From Aplysia californica (lineage: Eukaryota; Mollusca; Gastropoda; Aplysiida; Aplysiidae), in the NCBI RefSeq assembly GCF_000002075.1, contig NW_004797277.1, forward strand, positions 1,939,700 through 2,003,699: a DNA stretch of 64,000 nucleotides, given 5' to 3'. Below are positions 11,701-40,862 of this stretch, in pieces. The notes beneath the pieces were generated by a model that was not told the origin of the DNA, did no database searches, and was given only the letters and a program-made list of their open reading frames with translations. Each line of letters begins with the position of its first letter. Position 1 is the first letter of the stretch. Made by a program: the position numbers and the translations under genes.

Positions 11701-13754
11701 TGTAAACTTTCAAGAAAACGAGAAAACAAGTTTTTACCAAACATGTTGTAAACACTTTTTACAACAACAAAATAAACAAATGTTGTTCTGACTGACTTTC
11801 TAAAGTCACTCAAGCTCAGCATGTCAATCGCCAAGTCAAAATTCGCGAGACGACTCATACAGCACCAATTTGAAAACTGCCCACTTTCTTTTGCTCGCCA
11901 GTATATGATCAAATATTGCTAAAGTCACTAACTGGCTGCAACCCCATGTTTGACAGATAATAAAAGAGTGCATCAAACATCAACACATTAACAGAGTAGG
12001 CCTACAATCAATCATAGATATGGAGCCTCATTTTTTTCAAGACTGTGAGATCATTGCAAATCAGTTTTTTATTGCCTCAAACACAGCTAGTCAGCTCTGC
12101 TGTAGTGTGCTGAGTGCTCCCCGCATGGGAGGGGGGGGGGGTCCACATATTTTCACAGTTTCGCAGAAGGATTGATACAGAATTATTCCAGGCTGATGAC
12201 TTTATTCTAATAGAAAATGAACTGATCTTTCTATTGGTACCTTTTTTGAGCCGGTATTTTTCATAATTCGTGTTTAAAATGATTTTTGAAAACTTTGAAG
12301 GTATTTTTAAAGGCTTTCTGCTTAAATGCCAAGGGCCAAAAATATACCACGCGAAACCCCGTTTAAAGGTAAATAGTCCCCTGTTAATAAAAAGATGGTA
12401 TTTAATCATCAATCTTTCCCCGAAGCATTCGAATACATAGGTGTCAATTTTTAAACCGGCAGACCACGCATTCCGACCGAGAGGGGCTTTGCTTTCCACT
12501 GCAATTCTACAGCCCTAAATACTCAGATACAGAAACAGCATACATCATTGTACAGAGGAGCTGAACTTTTTCAAAGTGTTCGGCATTTGGTCTTTTGTAG
12601 GGAAAGAGCAAAGAAACAGCCATTCGAATTACCCCCATTTCCCCGAAACCATGTGTTCAGAAGGCTACGAGGCTATGTTTATGCTACCTACATTTATGGG
12701 ATTTTTTATACCGGTGTATGTATAATTGGTCTAATTTTATGTATTCTGTAGTAGTGGATTAAGAAAATACTATGAAACAGATGTGATACAACAAAGGAAA
12801 CATTTTTTCCATACCCACACAGAACAGCTTATGTCGCATTATCATTGCTGTCACTGCACAAACTGCCAGACTCAGTAATTAATTGTTGTAATCATCTCCT
12901 TCAGAAACTCCTGAAATCAGCAGCTGCAGCTATGACTATAACAGCTAGGGCTTTCTCAATCTGTCCCTCGCACCATTGCTCACTTATTCTCACTTGCAAA
13001 AAAATCCAACAAATGTACAGGTCTAAGTTGTCTCAAACAAGCTCAAAATGTGTTTGCTTGTTTACATTTTGAGGGCAATTGGATCAACAATAATATTAGG
13101 TAGCTGCTGAAAACGTGATGTTGTAAAATAAAAGCTACCACGAACGCATGATGTGTCAATACAAAATGAGACACTTTGTGAATCAAAGACAACATTGCCA
13201 CCCCAGTGGAATGTGTAAATGCAATCAACTCTTCCATCATTTCTCTGGCAGTAAAGAGTATAAAGACTAAACTAAAGATATAGGCGTCACATATTCTTCT
13301 TTAGGTAAAATAAACAATAAACTGTGTGAGGTTGTAGATTTTTCTCAATTTGGAAAATCTTAAAGAAGCATTCACGACCAAATTGTCTGTGTGATACTTA
13401 TTTTTGACGTCTTGAATTAAACGTTTTTAGCTAGGCTTAACTTTGTACTATAATTAGATCTAGATCTAGATTCTAGATCTAGAAATCTAGATCTAGATCT
13501 AGATTCTAGATCTAAAACTAATCAGTTTGGCTCAGTTTCAGAGTTTGTCCGACATGGAAACGAGAAAAGAAAGTATGAATAACAGCCTCCAAAGTATCTG
13601 ATTCAAGTTAACACTATTTTACACATCTTAGTATTGTACAAAAACATATATGTAAGTGCTTGGTAGCCTTTGTTTCATTCTTACATCTGGTAGTTTTGAC
13701 CATCTGATTCAAAAATTGTTCCTTCGACTGCCTGCTGCTGTGCTTGGACGCCAT
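2722..13754 (-). CDS. CLXN (EFCAB1): Calaxin (EF-hand calcium-binding domain protein 1), 7 coding exons
   Basis: Calaxin is a neuronal-calcium-sensor-like protein that binds outer-arm dynein in motile cilia and tunes beating in response to Ca2+. Coding exons on the minus strand are 13754-13685, 8591-8451, 7831-7727, 7314-7229, 6510-6445, 5844-5740 and 2850-2722. All have GT-AG borders and compatible phases, giving 233 residues against 211 in human. Residues 58-75 contain [15 protein letters not shown], close to human TDDMIMDRVFRGFDK. Three EF loops follow: [12 protein letters not shown] (76-87), [12 protein letters not shown] (112-123) and [12 protein letters not shown] (157-168). The second and third look competent; the first has R and C where acidic or polar ligands are expected. 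The C-terminal exon reads CKMTFQEMI, parallel to human SQMEFEAQV, then a Ser/Gln/Arg-rich tail. Exon 1 (starting [14 protein letters not shown]) is the least conserved part, but its phase fits exactly. Intron 1 is 5.1 kb and carries several mobile elements. The gene is divergent from NMT. Confidence 0.9.
3080..3990 (+). mobile_element. LINE fragment with a decayed RNase H domain
   Basis: The plus-strand translation from about 3290 to 3715 shows an RNase H domain typical of the 3' part of LINE ORF2: IIFTDGSV near 3368, [10 protein letters not shown] near 3466, [13 protein letters not shown] near 3532 and [16 protein letters not shown] near 3639. These carry the expected D-E-D-D catalytic series. 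Several stops and frame changes interrupt it, so it is a dead 5'-truncated copy. It lies in calaxin intron 6, antisense to the gene. RNase H-bearing LINE clades such as I, R1/LOA or Jockey-like are possible; I cannot choose between them. Confidence 0.75.
4690..4870 (+). mobile_element. Probable LINE 3' tail
   Basis: The stretch reading CCCAAATTGCCCTATGAGG, then ATCAATGAAAATGTATC and a simple TATC/TATT tail, resembles the conserved 3' end of several animal LINE families, which end near a GGGATCAATAAAGTATC motif. It may be the 3' end of the RNase H fragment upstream, or a separate insertion. Confidence 0.4.
4905..5154. mobile_element. piggyBac-like MITE flanked by TTAA
   Basis: A 250-bp segment is bounded by TTAA. 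Left end TTAACCCTATCCGTAT and the reverse complement of the right end, TTAACCCTATCCATACG, match over the first 15 bases with one difference. Next to the left end is a short inner palindrome, CCTGGG with CCCAGG. TTAA target sites and CCC-starting ends are the mark of piggyBac elements. It carries no transposase. It lies in calaxin intron 6. Confidence 0.6.
9347..9370. repeat. Poly-G tract
   Basis: An uninterrupted run of about 20 G residues. Similar G or C runs of more than 10 bases occur at 9669-9682, 12131-12140, 16079-16100 (C), 18840-18851, 19393-19411, 33689-33705, 56383-56399, 58986-59004 (C) and 63497-63514. They are unusually frequent for AT-rich DNA; their exact lengths may be unreliable. 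Confidence 0.9.
9426..9654. mobile_element. Short TTAA-flanked MITE (piggyBac-like)
   Basis: A 229-bp segment begins TTAACTCTTTGATTCCGG and ends with the inverse of TTAACTCTTTCAGTACGC, so the first 10 bases of the two ends match including TTAA. It is more GC-rich than its surroundings and has no coding capacity. It lies in calaxin intron 1. Confidence 0.6.
10414..11903 (-). mobile_element. Tc1/mariner-type DNA transposon, nearly full length
   Basis: Terminal inverted repeats TACTGACGAGCAAAAGAAAG (left) and TACTGGCGAGCAAAAGAAAG (right, reversed) differ at one base and extend to GTGGGCA. Flanking TA dinucleotides fit the Tc1 target site. The element is 1.49 kb and carries a broken transposase on the minus strand. 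It sits in repeat family A; the family-A copy at 44229 has no insertion at the matching site. The near-identity of the two ends suggests a fairly recent insertion. Confidence 0.92.
10674..11585 (-). pseudogene. Tc1-like transposase, broken by frameshifts
   Basis: Three overlapping minus-strand frames give the pieces of a Tc1 transposase. 11585-11193 holds the paired-like helix-turn-helix region ([17 protein letters not shown], then a GRPR motif, SGRPRVTT). 11196-10864 holds the start of the catalytic domain with the first Asp in FSDESRF and the second in QQDIAPAH. 10916-10674 holds [13 protein letters not shown] with the final Glu of the DD34E-type triad. There is a frame change after SGIE near 11195 and another near 10870, so it cannot encode a whole enzyme. 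Confidence 0.9.
13455..13514. repeat. AGATCT/TCTAGA hexamer array
   Basis: The hexamer TAGATC is repeated with phase slips. Each junction forms the palindromes AGATCT and TCTAGA, so the tract can fold on itself. It lies in calaxin intron 1, 170 bp beyond exon 1. Confidence 0.9.
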
Positions 13755-13978
13755 TTTTACACAATAATGTTGCTATGAATAACACGCATGCGCACTTTAC
13801 TTTTACTGCGCTTCTAACCTTTTGATAAACTAAAACTGAGGCAAAAAATGTTTTATACCGACAAGCATTTTTGTTTGAATACTTAAGAAGCTCAAATAAC
13901 CAAATAAAACAGAAATGATATAATACTGTGACGCCAATAGAAAAGGGTCTCAGCAGGTTCGCACTATCATACTTCATC
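13755..13978. promoter_or_regulatory. Head-to-head promoter shared by calaxin (-) and NMT (+)
   Basis: Only 224 bp separate the two start codons, and both start within ATGGCG contexts (AAAATGGCGTCC for calaxin, ATCATGGCGGAC for NMT). At 13769-13783 the sequence GTTGCT-ATG-AATAAC resembles an RFX X-box, the usual switch of motile-cilia genes. It touches CACGCATGCGCA at 13783-13794, which on the minus strand reads TGCGCATGCGTG, one base from the NRF1 consensus. No TATA box is evident. Transcription starts cannot be placed from sequence alone. Confidence 0.6.
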
Positions 13979-33299
<19,321 letters not shown>

Positions 33300-34189
33300 T
33301 AGTGATACAGTTAGCAGTGTCGACAGGATGCTACAACATTTGGATGTGAATATTTTCACATACATGTGATATGTGCTTAGTTATGAAAATGATTTTTTTC
33401 TCTTTCATTTTCCTTCTAAGGATTATGGTTTTTAATACTTTTTTTTAGTCAAAAGAAGAAAGAATTAACATAGTTTCGGGATGGTATGGTGTGCTCTTAT
33501 TCATTGATTTTTTTTTTAGTGAGCAAAAAATGAGAAACGACATACCTCCTGGCACTTGCTTTAACAAAAGTTAACCATCCACTGTTCTATTCTGGTGCAA
33601 GTAGAAACAAGTCAACAAGATAAAGTTCTTATTGGCTGTCTTTAGGGTGGGGTGGGGGGTTGTTTTTTTCCAAATCGAAAATAAAATTTGGGGGGGGGGG
33701 GGGGAAGGAAGGCAGATACTGAGGTGGGGTCAGAATTTGGTAAACAAGTGCTTGTCTTGTCGACCTGATATTACTGTTGATTTGAAATGGACTTTTTATG
33801 TTTAATTGCAAGGACTTTTATTTTTGCTTGAGCCATGTAAAACATTAGCACGCCTCTCCTTGCTATCGTGGTCTTCATAAATGACAGCTGAACGGATGCT
33901 GGTGCTAAATGGTAGACATTTGCAAGGGTTCTCTTTTTAAAAAAAATTGAAATTGGTGACCCAGTTGTGTAGATGGTCCAAGAAAATAATTGTGTAATAC
34001 CTGTATTAAGAAGCCTGTATTCTCTGTGTTTTACTTAATCTTTTTAATTTAATTTTTTTTTATTTTGTCGTCTCATTTTGTGTTACTAAACCATTTGTGG
34101 GTTTTCTACTGTTCAAGTATGAACTTGACCTGGTTTCTATTAAAGTGTACTTTCTGCCGTCCAGTACCACTCAAGCTTCAACTTCAGTA
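33300..34189 (+). other. NMT 3' UTR or downstream flank
   Basis: This follows the NMT stop codon. An AATAAA lies at about 33680, next to a poly-G run. Later candidate signals are near 35495, 36211 and 36265; the last two, near 36250, could end a 3-kb 3' UTR. No other gene is visible. Confidence 0.5.
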
Positions 34190-34610
34190 TATATGTGTCA
34201 CAGCGTGGTGGAATCAGGCGCTCGTCAATTTTTAGACATGTTGAGTTATGGGTATCATCTTAAGAATTGTTCTGGTGTCTTGCTTTTGGCGAAAAAAATG
34301 ATCTATCTTGAATAGAAATCAAGATATATGAGATTGAAGAAGGTGGGGTCGCCTGGTTTCAAAGGTAGAATTAGTGAGAAAATGGCTGCCAAAGTTTGGA
34401 TGTGTCCGTAGCTTGAACAGTCTGTGGAAACTGAAAACGTACTTTTTAGTGTCATTAGTCAGTAAAATCTGCCCAGAAATGTGTTCTTAATTGGAACAAT
34501 GGGTTAAGCCAAAAAACAAAAATTTGATTAAAATTGCCAACAGGCAGAAAACTGTCAGTTTCTTCAATTTCATAATTTTGAAGAGCGCCTGATTTCGCCA
34601 TAATGCCTCA
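34190..34610 (+). mobile_element. MITE family D, copy 2, with both ends
   Basis: The left end holds GAATCAGGCGCTC (34211-34223) and the right end the inverse GAGCGCCTGATTT (34583-34595), giving terminal inverted repeats that probably extend beyond with more divergence. It has no coding capacity. It lies just downstream of NMT, possibly in the 3' UTR. Confidence 0.7.
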
Positions 34611-36590
34611 CATATTGATTCTTTAAAAAATGAACTTTATTGTTCTATCACTATCTCCATTAGTATTATACCGGTACTATAAAAAAATAAAAAGTAAACA
34701 AAGTTGGGGTTTTTTATGTGTATATTTTCAGAATTACTTGGTAAGAATTGTTTGAGAAACATTTACAATAGGATCAAACAAAAGTGCCAACTGTTTCCAT
34801 TCTTTCCTTTGTGTGCCCTTAAATTTTGATTTTTACCTATAGATGGATAGGAGTAGAAAAATGTGAAAATGGCTATGTATGAGTAATTTTGCTCTCAAAG
34901 AAGTGATTGTGTTGTTTGCTGTGGAACTCTGATCTTGAATATCTCAGAGTGAATGGAATTGGGGCTTATGATGCTTTCTTTCATGCATAGAAAGAAATGA
35001 ACACATGTTGGTACTGCATTATGTAGAGGTGCAACTGTAAGCTTTTTTAAACACTTTGTTCTGATTGTATCCGTAACATTTTCTATTGCATGTGATTTTA
35101 AGAGGCTGTATGTTTTGCGAAGTGATTGACCACTTGATGTGTGGAGTGGGTAGTTTGTTTGCAGGAAGAGCTGTTTTCCTGCTGTCTGTGAAGAGTGCAA
35201 AACCAGCACATAAAATGAAGTTGCCGTCTCTAATAAAGAGTGGAAGTCTAAGAGTTTGTAAAACAGTGTCAATCCCTCTTTTGAACAAGTGTGATTGGAT
35301 TTAGTTAACAGTAACAGCTTATCTGCTTGTGTGTTTGGCATGGTACTTGGCAGATGCAGTTTGGTGCGGTGGAATGGCAGTTTTAGTGAGTCTCATGCTG
35401 ATCAGTCTTTCTCTTATATATATGGGAAAGCCGCTGATAAATCCAATGTTTGTATATATGCTGAGTTTGTACTGTGCATAAAGCTTTGTCAAAATAAAAG
35501 TGTAGGTGGAAATTGGAAACGATTTATCTGCTGGCAAGTTTATTTTGTCTGGGAATTAGATTTTAGTGCCTAGACATGTATTGGAAGAAAAATCTGCTTT
35601 TACATGATACCACTGCATAAATCTGAAGTGAAACTTTTATTTTCCTTTTTTTTAGTGTCTTAAGTTAGTGTTTGTCATCCACATTGATACAGATTTATCA
35701 GTGATCGAGACTTTATTCGAAAGATTTTGTTAAATACCGGTACATTGATATTGATTTTGTGAAGAGTTCACACAGTTAGGGTACAGTGCACTATACCATT
35801 GATTGTGTGCTTCCTTCATCAACACAGGAGCCATCAGCCAAGATTTTTAGTGCTGGGAGCTTTTCTCTCAGTGTCTGTCGAAAGATTTACTCAGGTTAAG
35901 TGCATAGGCTTAGTTTGTGAATCTCTGGCTATAGGTATGAGCTTGCCATATTATGTTGTCTTACAGATTTACTATTGTTCAGTAATCAAACTCTTGCTAA
36001 TGTCTCTTGAATACCTCCTTTTATTTTTTCCTTTTAATCTTTAAAACGAACGCCATGTTTCACATGGTCAAAGTCAAAGTCTTGTGAGTCATCTCAGATC
36101 TATGGGTGTCTGTGGTTTGATTTTGATGAAGAGGAAGAATGTTTTGAAGTTTTGAATTTCCATTGGGCTTTGACAGCCTTGTGTAATTCATTTCATTATT
36201 ATTTTTTCGATGAATAAAAATCTAAGTTATTCAAACTTTATTGTCTTTAATTTGTTTTATATCATAATAAAGTAATAATGGTACTATTGGTAACGGGTAA
36301 ATTAATTTCTCCTCCCAGTTTTCCATCATAATGTAAACTTTTTTTTGTCATTCAGAAATTAATGGTTCAGTGTCAACAGCATTTACTGGTGTACAAATGC
36401 TACTTTTATCTTTTTTTTTTCTAGGCGAGCACTGGTGGAGGGTGTTCTGATTTTGGTTGGCTCCTATCACTTCCATTCAGTGTTGCTGTTGTCTCAGTCT
36501 GTTCCTGGCTCAAACTGGTTATTCATCCATTGTTTTGTGCAACGCCCCTTTCAAAACTTTCAGGCTGTGTAAGATCCCTGATAGAACAAA
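34611..36590. other. AT-rich region downstream of NMT
   Basis: Nothing recognisable was found apart from AATAAA motifs near 35495, 36211 and 36265 that might serve NMT. Open frames on both strands here show no family motifs or supported splice structure. Confidence 0.4.
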
Positions 36591-37075
36591 ATCAAATCGG
36601 GGGGAGAGCCTTAAATACTCCCTGCGGGCTCTCGTGGTCTTAAGGCTATGGTGTTCGCCTCTTACTCATCAATAGGTCCCGGGTTCGAAACCTGACAGTG
36701 ACGAAAAATTTTCTTCTCTATTTTTTCCTTTCACCTCCTTTCCTGCTCTCTAACAAAGTTATGTCGTTTGCTTTCAACTCCACCCCACCCCCCTTCATCA
36801 GCTCTTCTGGGTTCCCAACTCTATCTGCAGCCTTTCTACTGCTACTCCTTGGCTTTTTACTGCTGTTTTTTAGCCATGCCCCTGATCTTTGGGAAACTGA
36901 GATCTAACACTTAGCCTTCTCCGATAAGGAATTTCGGAGGTCATGTGTTCAAGTTGCACACGTGCAAAATTCAAAATTATTTCCTTCCAAACTGAAAATG
37001 TTTAATGTGTCATGTGCACTTATACTCATATGACCTTATGTAGTTGCGAGCGCCATAAAACACCAAAACAAAAAA
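36590..37075 (+). mobile_element. SINE pair: tRNA-like head and CATATGACCTTATG tail
   Basis: The sequence GCTCTCGTGGTCTTAAGGC with GGTCCCGGGTTCGAAACC looks like tRNA A and B boxes. From about 36890 the body matches, inverted, 63715-63960, ending CATATGACCTTATGTAGTTG then CGAGCGCCATAAAACACC and an A-rich tail. It may be one long SINE or two adjacent insertions. Confidence 0.6.
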
Positions 37076-38884
37076 ATCTGAAGTTCATAACCCCATTTTG
37101 GGAATTAGAACCAGGAACATTTGCTCTGCAGTCCAGCTTGATACGAACTGATATCTGATTATAAGTGTGTTCTCAAGATATCATCATACAGTACAGATTT
37201 GCTTTAAATTTGCAAACACAACTGACGCCATGTGAGACCTATTCTTTTTTAAATGTGGAAGACTCAACAGCCTCAGAGGTGAAGGTAGCAGTTCTGATTC
37301 CACCAAGATGTCCTGCCTATTGCAAATTGTCAAGAAATTCAAAACTTACACCTATCCAGACAATGTCCAGATTGATGGTAGGAGCAACATGAGCTGACCT
37401 CTACCGAAAACTGAATGAAAGAAAGAATATAATATGTGCTTAGGAAAACAGCTGATGACTGCATGAAAGAAAAGGGACAATATCCTAGATCATATGGTCA
37501 CTGCGCTAGCAAAAAGGCACAATTCAGGGTTGTGCCACAATGTAACTAGCTTTTGTTTATTAGATGATAAATAATCTAGTTAAACAGTTTTTTCCATTAT
37601 CTTAAAATAGAAAAAATGAGATGTGCACTTTCGCTAGCGCAATGGCAATACGAGAAAAATAGAACCATGAATTTGATAAAAATTTATGCTAATACATTCA
37701 TCTATTTCAGGTTTAAAAGCCTGCTTTAAACTATTTATGACCTCTGTAACAGGAATGAATGAAGAAATATTATTTTTAGTTACCTTATTTTACTCATCAG
37801 TGTTCATGAGAATGGAATATCAAATCTCAAGCTTAAATGAGACCCTCAGTTGTTGTAGATGGAGGCAGGACAGTGCAAATGCAATACTTCCAGCATTTTG
37901 TCAGAAGTTCGAGCAGACCGAGTATTTTTGCTTCTTCTTACATGGTCAGTCATACAAGTCCTGATGACTTTGTTCACATTTGAAGAAATACTCAAGGAAG
38001 GAATAGAAGATTGAAGTGCATGATGAAGTGTGTTGGGCCAGGCAGTGCTTCAACCTACCACTACCAGTCAGCTGGGTTGATCTGCCGTAAGCAGTCCAGA
38101 AAAGGGATTTTCTCAGTCCTTTGTAATAAAGACATTAGTAGTGACAGTGGAAGTGAAAGGGGTAAGTGACACCTGAGCCCACTCTAAAAAAAAATATCTA
38201 ACCACCAGAAACGTATGTAGTGTGGGTTACGGTTAATACAGAGGATAAAAAGAAATGTACTGAGAAAGGAAAGAAGTGCAACACACTAAAATGTGTACTT
38301 TGGACTTGAAGCATGTGACCAAGAGATGAAAACTTGCTCAGGATTTGTAATATTAACACAAGTATTGCGGTCGAAACACTGTAAACTCAACATTACATCT
38401 TCACTACTCTCCCTTGGGGATGTTTTGTCACAGATAATCCAGAATGCTGTCATCTCTCCAGCAGTTCTTAAGCCTTAAGACTCAGAATTAGAATAGAACA
38501 CATATTACGTGAAAAACATGTGCATCATATCAGTTGTCGTTAAAAAGCTTTTTGTATGGGGGTTCCATTTACTATGTGTCTGAAAGGAAATAATTCCAAG
38601 GTCTCGAAAGGAAAGATACTTGAACAAGTTATGCTTTATTCTTTCCTCTGCTCATCCACGCTCATGGCACACTGACTCGTGTTTGTTTTGGCCCCATTTT
38701 GTCAGAGGCGAATAAAATAAATAAGTCTAGGTAAAATAATATAGTGTTTTGGAAACACAAAGGCTACCTATGTAGAAACTAGTACATGTAATACTATCCC
38801 TTTCGCATCTGAAATGGCAAGGTTTTTTTTTACAAGTATTAGCTTTTCGAAATGAATAAAATAAATATTTGGTTTTTTTTTATA
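37076..38884. other. Intergenic, no gene seen
   Basis: This stretch lies between NMT and the nested transposon stack. I saw no conserved protein, RNA gene or repeat shared with the rest of the window. Confidence 0.4.
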
Positions 38885-39731
38885 CAGTGGAATCCTGTTA
38901 TAACGAGAGGGAGAGGACCAGTGCCAAACGTCCATTATAGCAGGATTCTCGTTATAAGGGATCCAGAAATAAATTCAAGGGAAATAGTAAAGTAGGCCCA
39001 ATCTACGAGTCTGGTTTACAGTTATTTCTTTTTGTAATTCATTCTCTCCCCTGATGATGATTTGGTTTAACATGACCTTTAATTCTTACTTGATCGAATC
39101 AGGTTCATTTCTCTAGCGCTAGCGATGTTGACAGCTCGGTGTTGGCAATCAGAAAGAAAGTTCACTAGGCTAACACACCCGCTGTGTTGTCTCTCACCCC
39201 ACCACACCATGTGGTGCGTCCCGTCTGCTTGCGCACAATGGGAATATACCACACCCCGCCCACGTCACATATTCGCTCCGTCCATCACAGTACAGCACTA
39301 TGACATCCTTGCATCGGAGAAGTGAGAGGCATGGTAGGCCTAGATAATCTAGCTTGTCTGTGCATGCCACACTCACCCCATTCATTCGCTCCGGCCTTCA
39401 TTGTTGGCACGCGAGCGCTCTCCCACTTTGTTTTGCTATATAACCAACAAGTTTCTCAACTTGCGAGGTGTTAAATGGCCTATGCGCTGTGCACAGCAGC
39501 AGCAATATTCCGCTATAACCGACTCACATGTTTGTCTGATTGCGTTATAGCAGTATTTTACTTACAAAGATAAAGAAGGGGAAAAAAGTTTTTTTTAGAA
39601 CGAAGTGTATACAGACCCGGTAACTGGGAACAAAGTCACGAAGTATACAGACCCGGTAGGGGAGCTCTTTTGTGATTTCGGGAAGTTTCAGCGCCCAGAC
39701 CTGGAAGAAATCTAGAGAGTGTGTGCGTGAC

Positions 39732-39732
<1 letters not shown>

Positions 39733-39769
<37 letters not shown>

Positions 39770-39947
39770 GTGCTATCAAAATGTGACATGCCCCAGTTGG
39801 CAGGAGGGAATGAAAGAAAGATAGAGTGGGAAATAGGTGGGGAGAAAGAAAGACAGAGACAAACAAAGAAAAATAGAAGGCGAGCGGTACACACACACAG
39901 GGAGAGAGAGAGAGGGGGAGAGAGAGAGAGAGAGAGAGAGAGAGTAA
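39733..39947. repeat. GT/GA microsatellites
   Basis: A TG run passes into a GA run at 39733-39769, and a second GA tract lies at 39898-39947. Open frames across them on both strands are low-complexity artefacts. Confidence 0.9.
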
Positions 39948-40080
39948 AGCAGTGATGGAGCAAGCCCACGCAAGCCAGTCCACTGCAAGCACACGCAGCG
40001 TGTGAAGCGAGAGAGGGCTGCAGTGTGCTACAGACCTCGATCTAGGCCGAAACCTACATGTAGCTACACGCACGAGTAAT

Positions 40081-40398
40081 GTGTCACCAACGATGTCAAG
40101 CGCAAGAGAAAATGCCTTTCAATTGACAAAAAAATACGAAATAATCCAGGCTGTTGACAAAAAGCAAGCTCCACTGGCAGAGATTTGTCGTCAGTTCGAC
40201 ATTCCACAAAGGTCAATTCACGCCATTATCAAGAATAGAGAGAAGATAGTGTCAGCACACTCCAATGGAAAGTTTGCTCTGGATCGAAAGAAGATGAGAC
40301 TACCCGATGCAGATGCTGGTTTAAGGAGGCAAGGAGAAAGTTGGTGCCAACACCCTTGTTCGTGGGTACTTGGGGCAAGGGAAACTACCCATGAATAA
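40081..40398 (+). pseudogene. Pogo-type transposase N-terminal fragment, copy 1
   Basis: From the ATG at 40093 the frame reads MSSARENAFQLTKKYEIIQA and shows an HTH_psq/CENP-B N-like domain (ICRQFDIPQRSIHAIIKNRE). The catalytic DDE region is missing, and the frame runs into non-homologous sequence after KKMRLPDADAG. A copy at 60028-60222 keeps the same start. Pogo right-end sequence (CCATCCCTGTTATATCATG, then TTTCCACTGTA) follows near 40520. Confidence 0.8.
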
Positions 40399-40564
40399 GT
40401 GCAGCTGGATAAGTCGACAAATGCTTACTTTCCTCGCATTTTTGATTTATTTTAACAGGGATCGGATACAACAGGACATTTTTCTCTACTCCCACCATCC
40501 CTGTTATATCATGTTTCCACTGTAACAGGACATTTTCTCTACTCCCACCATCCCTGTTATATCA

Positions 40565-40664
40565 NNNNNNNNNNNNNNNNNNNNNNNNNNNNNNNNNNNN
40601 NNNNNNNNNNNNNNNNNNNNNNNNNNNNNNNNNNNNNNNNNNNNNNNNNNNNNNNNNNNNNNNN
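40565..40664. other. Assembly gap (100 N)
   Basis: Exactly 100 N bases, the usual placeholder for a gap of unknown size. It falls inside the nested transposon stack, just after a duplicated copy of the pogo right end. The missing sequence is therefore likely repetitive. Confidence 0.99.
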
Positions 40665-40862
40665 ACCTAGGTCTACCCTGAGCCAAGAGGGCGCTGAAAC
40701 TCTCCGAAATCACAAAAGAGTTCCCCTACCGTGTCTGTATACTTTGTGACTTTGTTCCCGGTTACCAGGTCTGTATACACTCCCTTTTTAGAAACGGTAG
40801 TGTCTTTATTTATAACAGACTTCTAATTATTTCAGGACTCGTTATAAATGGATTCCACCGTA

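Larger units (their letters stand above)
10268..12497 (+). repeat. Repeat family A, copy 1, split by a Tc1-like element
   Basis: This repeat starts AGGTACCAGAAACTAAATTTT and ends near GACCACGCATTCCGACCGAG. It recurs at 32390-33198 (inverted) and 44229-44775 (direct). The Tc1-like element at 10414-11903 interrupts it. No terminal inverted repeats or conserved protein were seen, so its class is unknown; it may be a non-autonomous DNA transposon or a fragment of a larger element. The remaining sequence is about 740 bp. Confidence 0.7.
39601..40783. mobile_element. Long-TIR element inserted in the pogo-like element
   Basis: Inverted ends of about 95 bp are recognisable: GTATACAGACCCGGTAACTG near 39608 and, reversed, GTATACAGACCTGGTAACCG near 40779. 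Each arm holds two direct copies of GTATACAGAC. The flanks TTTTTTAGAA (39591-39600) and CTTTTTAGAA (40784-40793) look like a 9-10-bp target duplication, as made by Mutator-like or foldback elements. It encloses a pogo-like fragment, GA-rich simple repeats and the assembly gap. Confidence 0.7.
38885..40860 (+). mobile_element. Pogo/Tigger-like element (outer layer of a nested stack)
   Basis: Ends CAGTGGAATCCTGTTATAAC (left) and, reversed, CGGTGGAATCCATTTATAAC (right) are flanked by TA at 38883-38884 and 40861-40862. That fits the Tc1/mariner-pogo group. Most of the interior is taken up by a second element (39601-40783), which itself holds a third. Because of the nested copies and an assembly gap, its own coding content cannot be judged. 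Confidence 0.75.

Noticed and set aside
12077-12499. 140-residue minus-strand open frame
   Set aside because: It lies in repeat family A, and the matching frame is interrupted in the other copies.
34895-35341. 148-residue minus-strand open frame downstream of NMT
   Set aside because: No family motifs, no supporting splice sites, and it lies antisense to probable NMT 3' UTR.
39636-40073. 145-residue minus-strand open frame and nearby frames rich in Ser-Leu or Arg-Glu
   Set aside because: They translate GA/TC and GT microsatellites.
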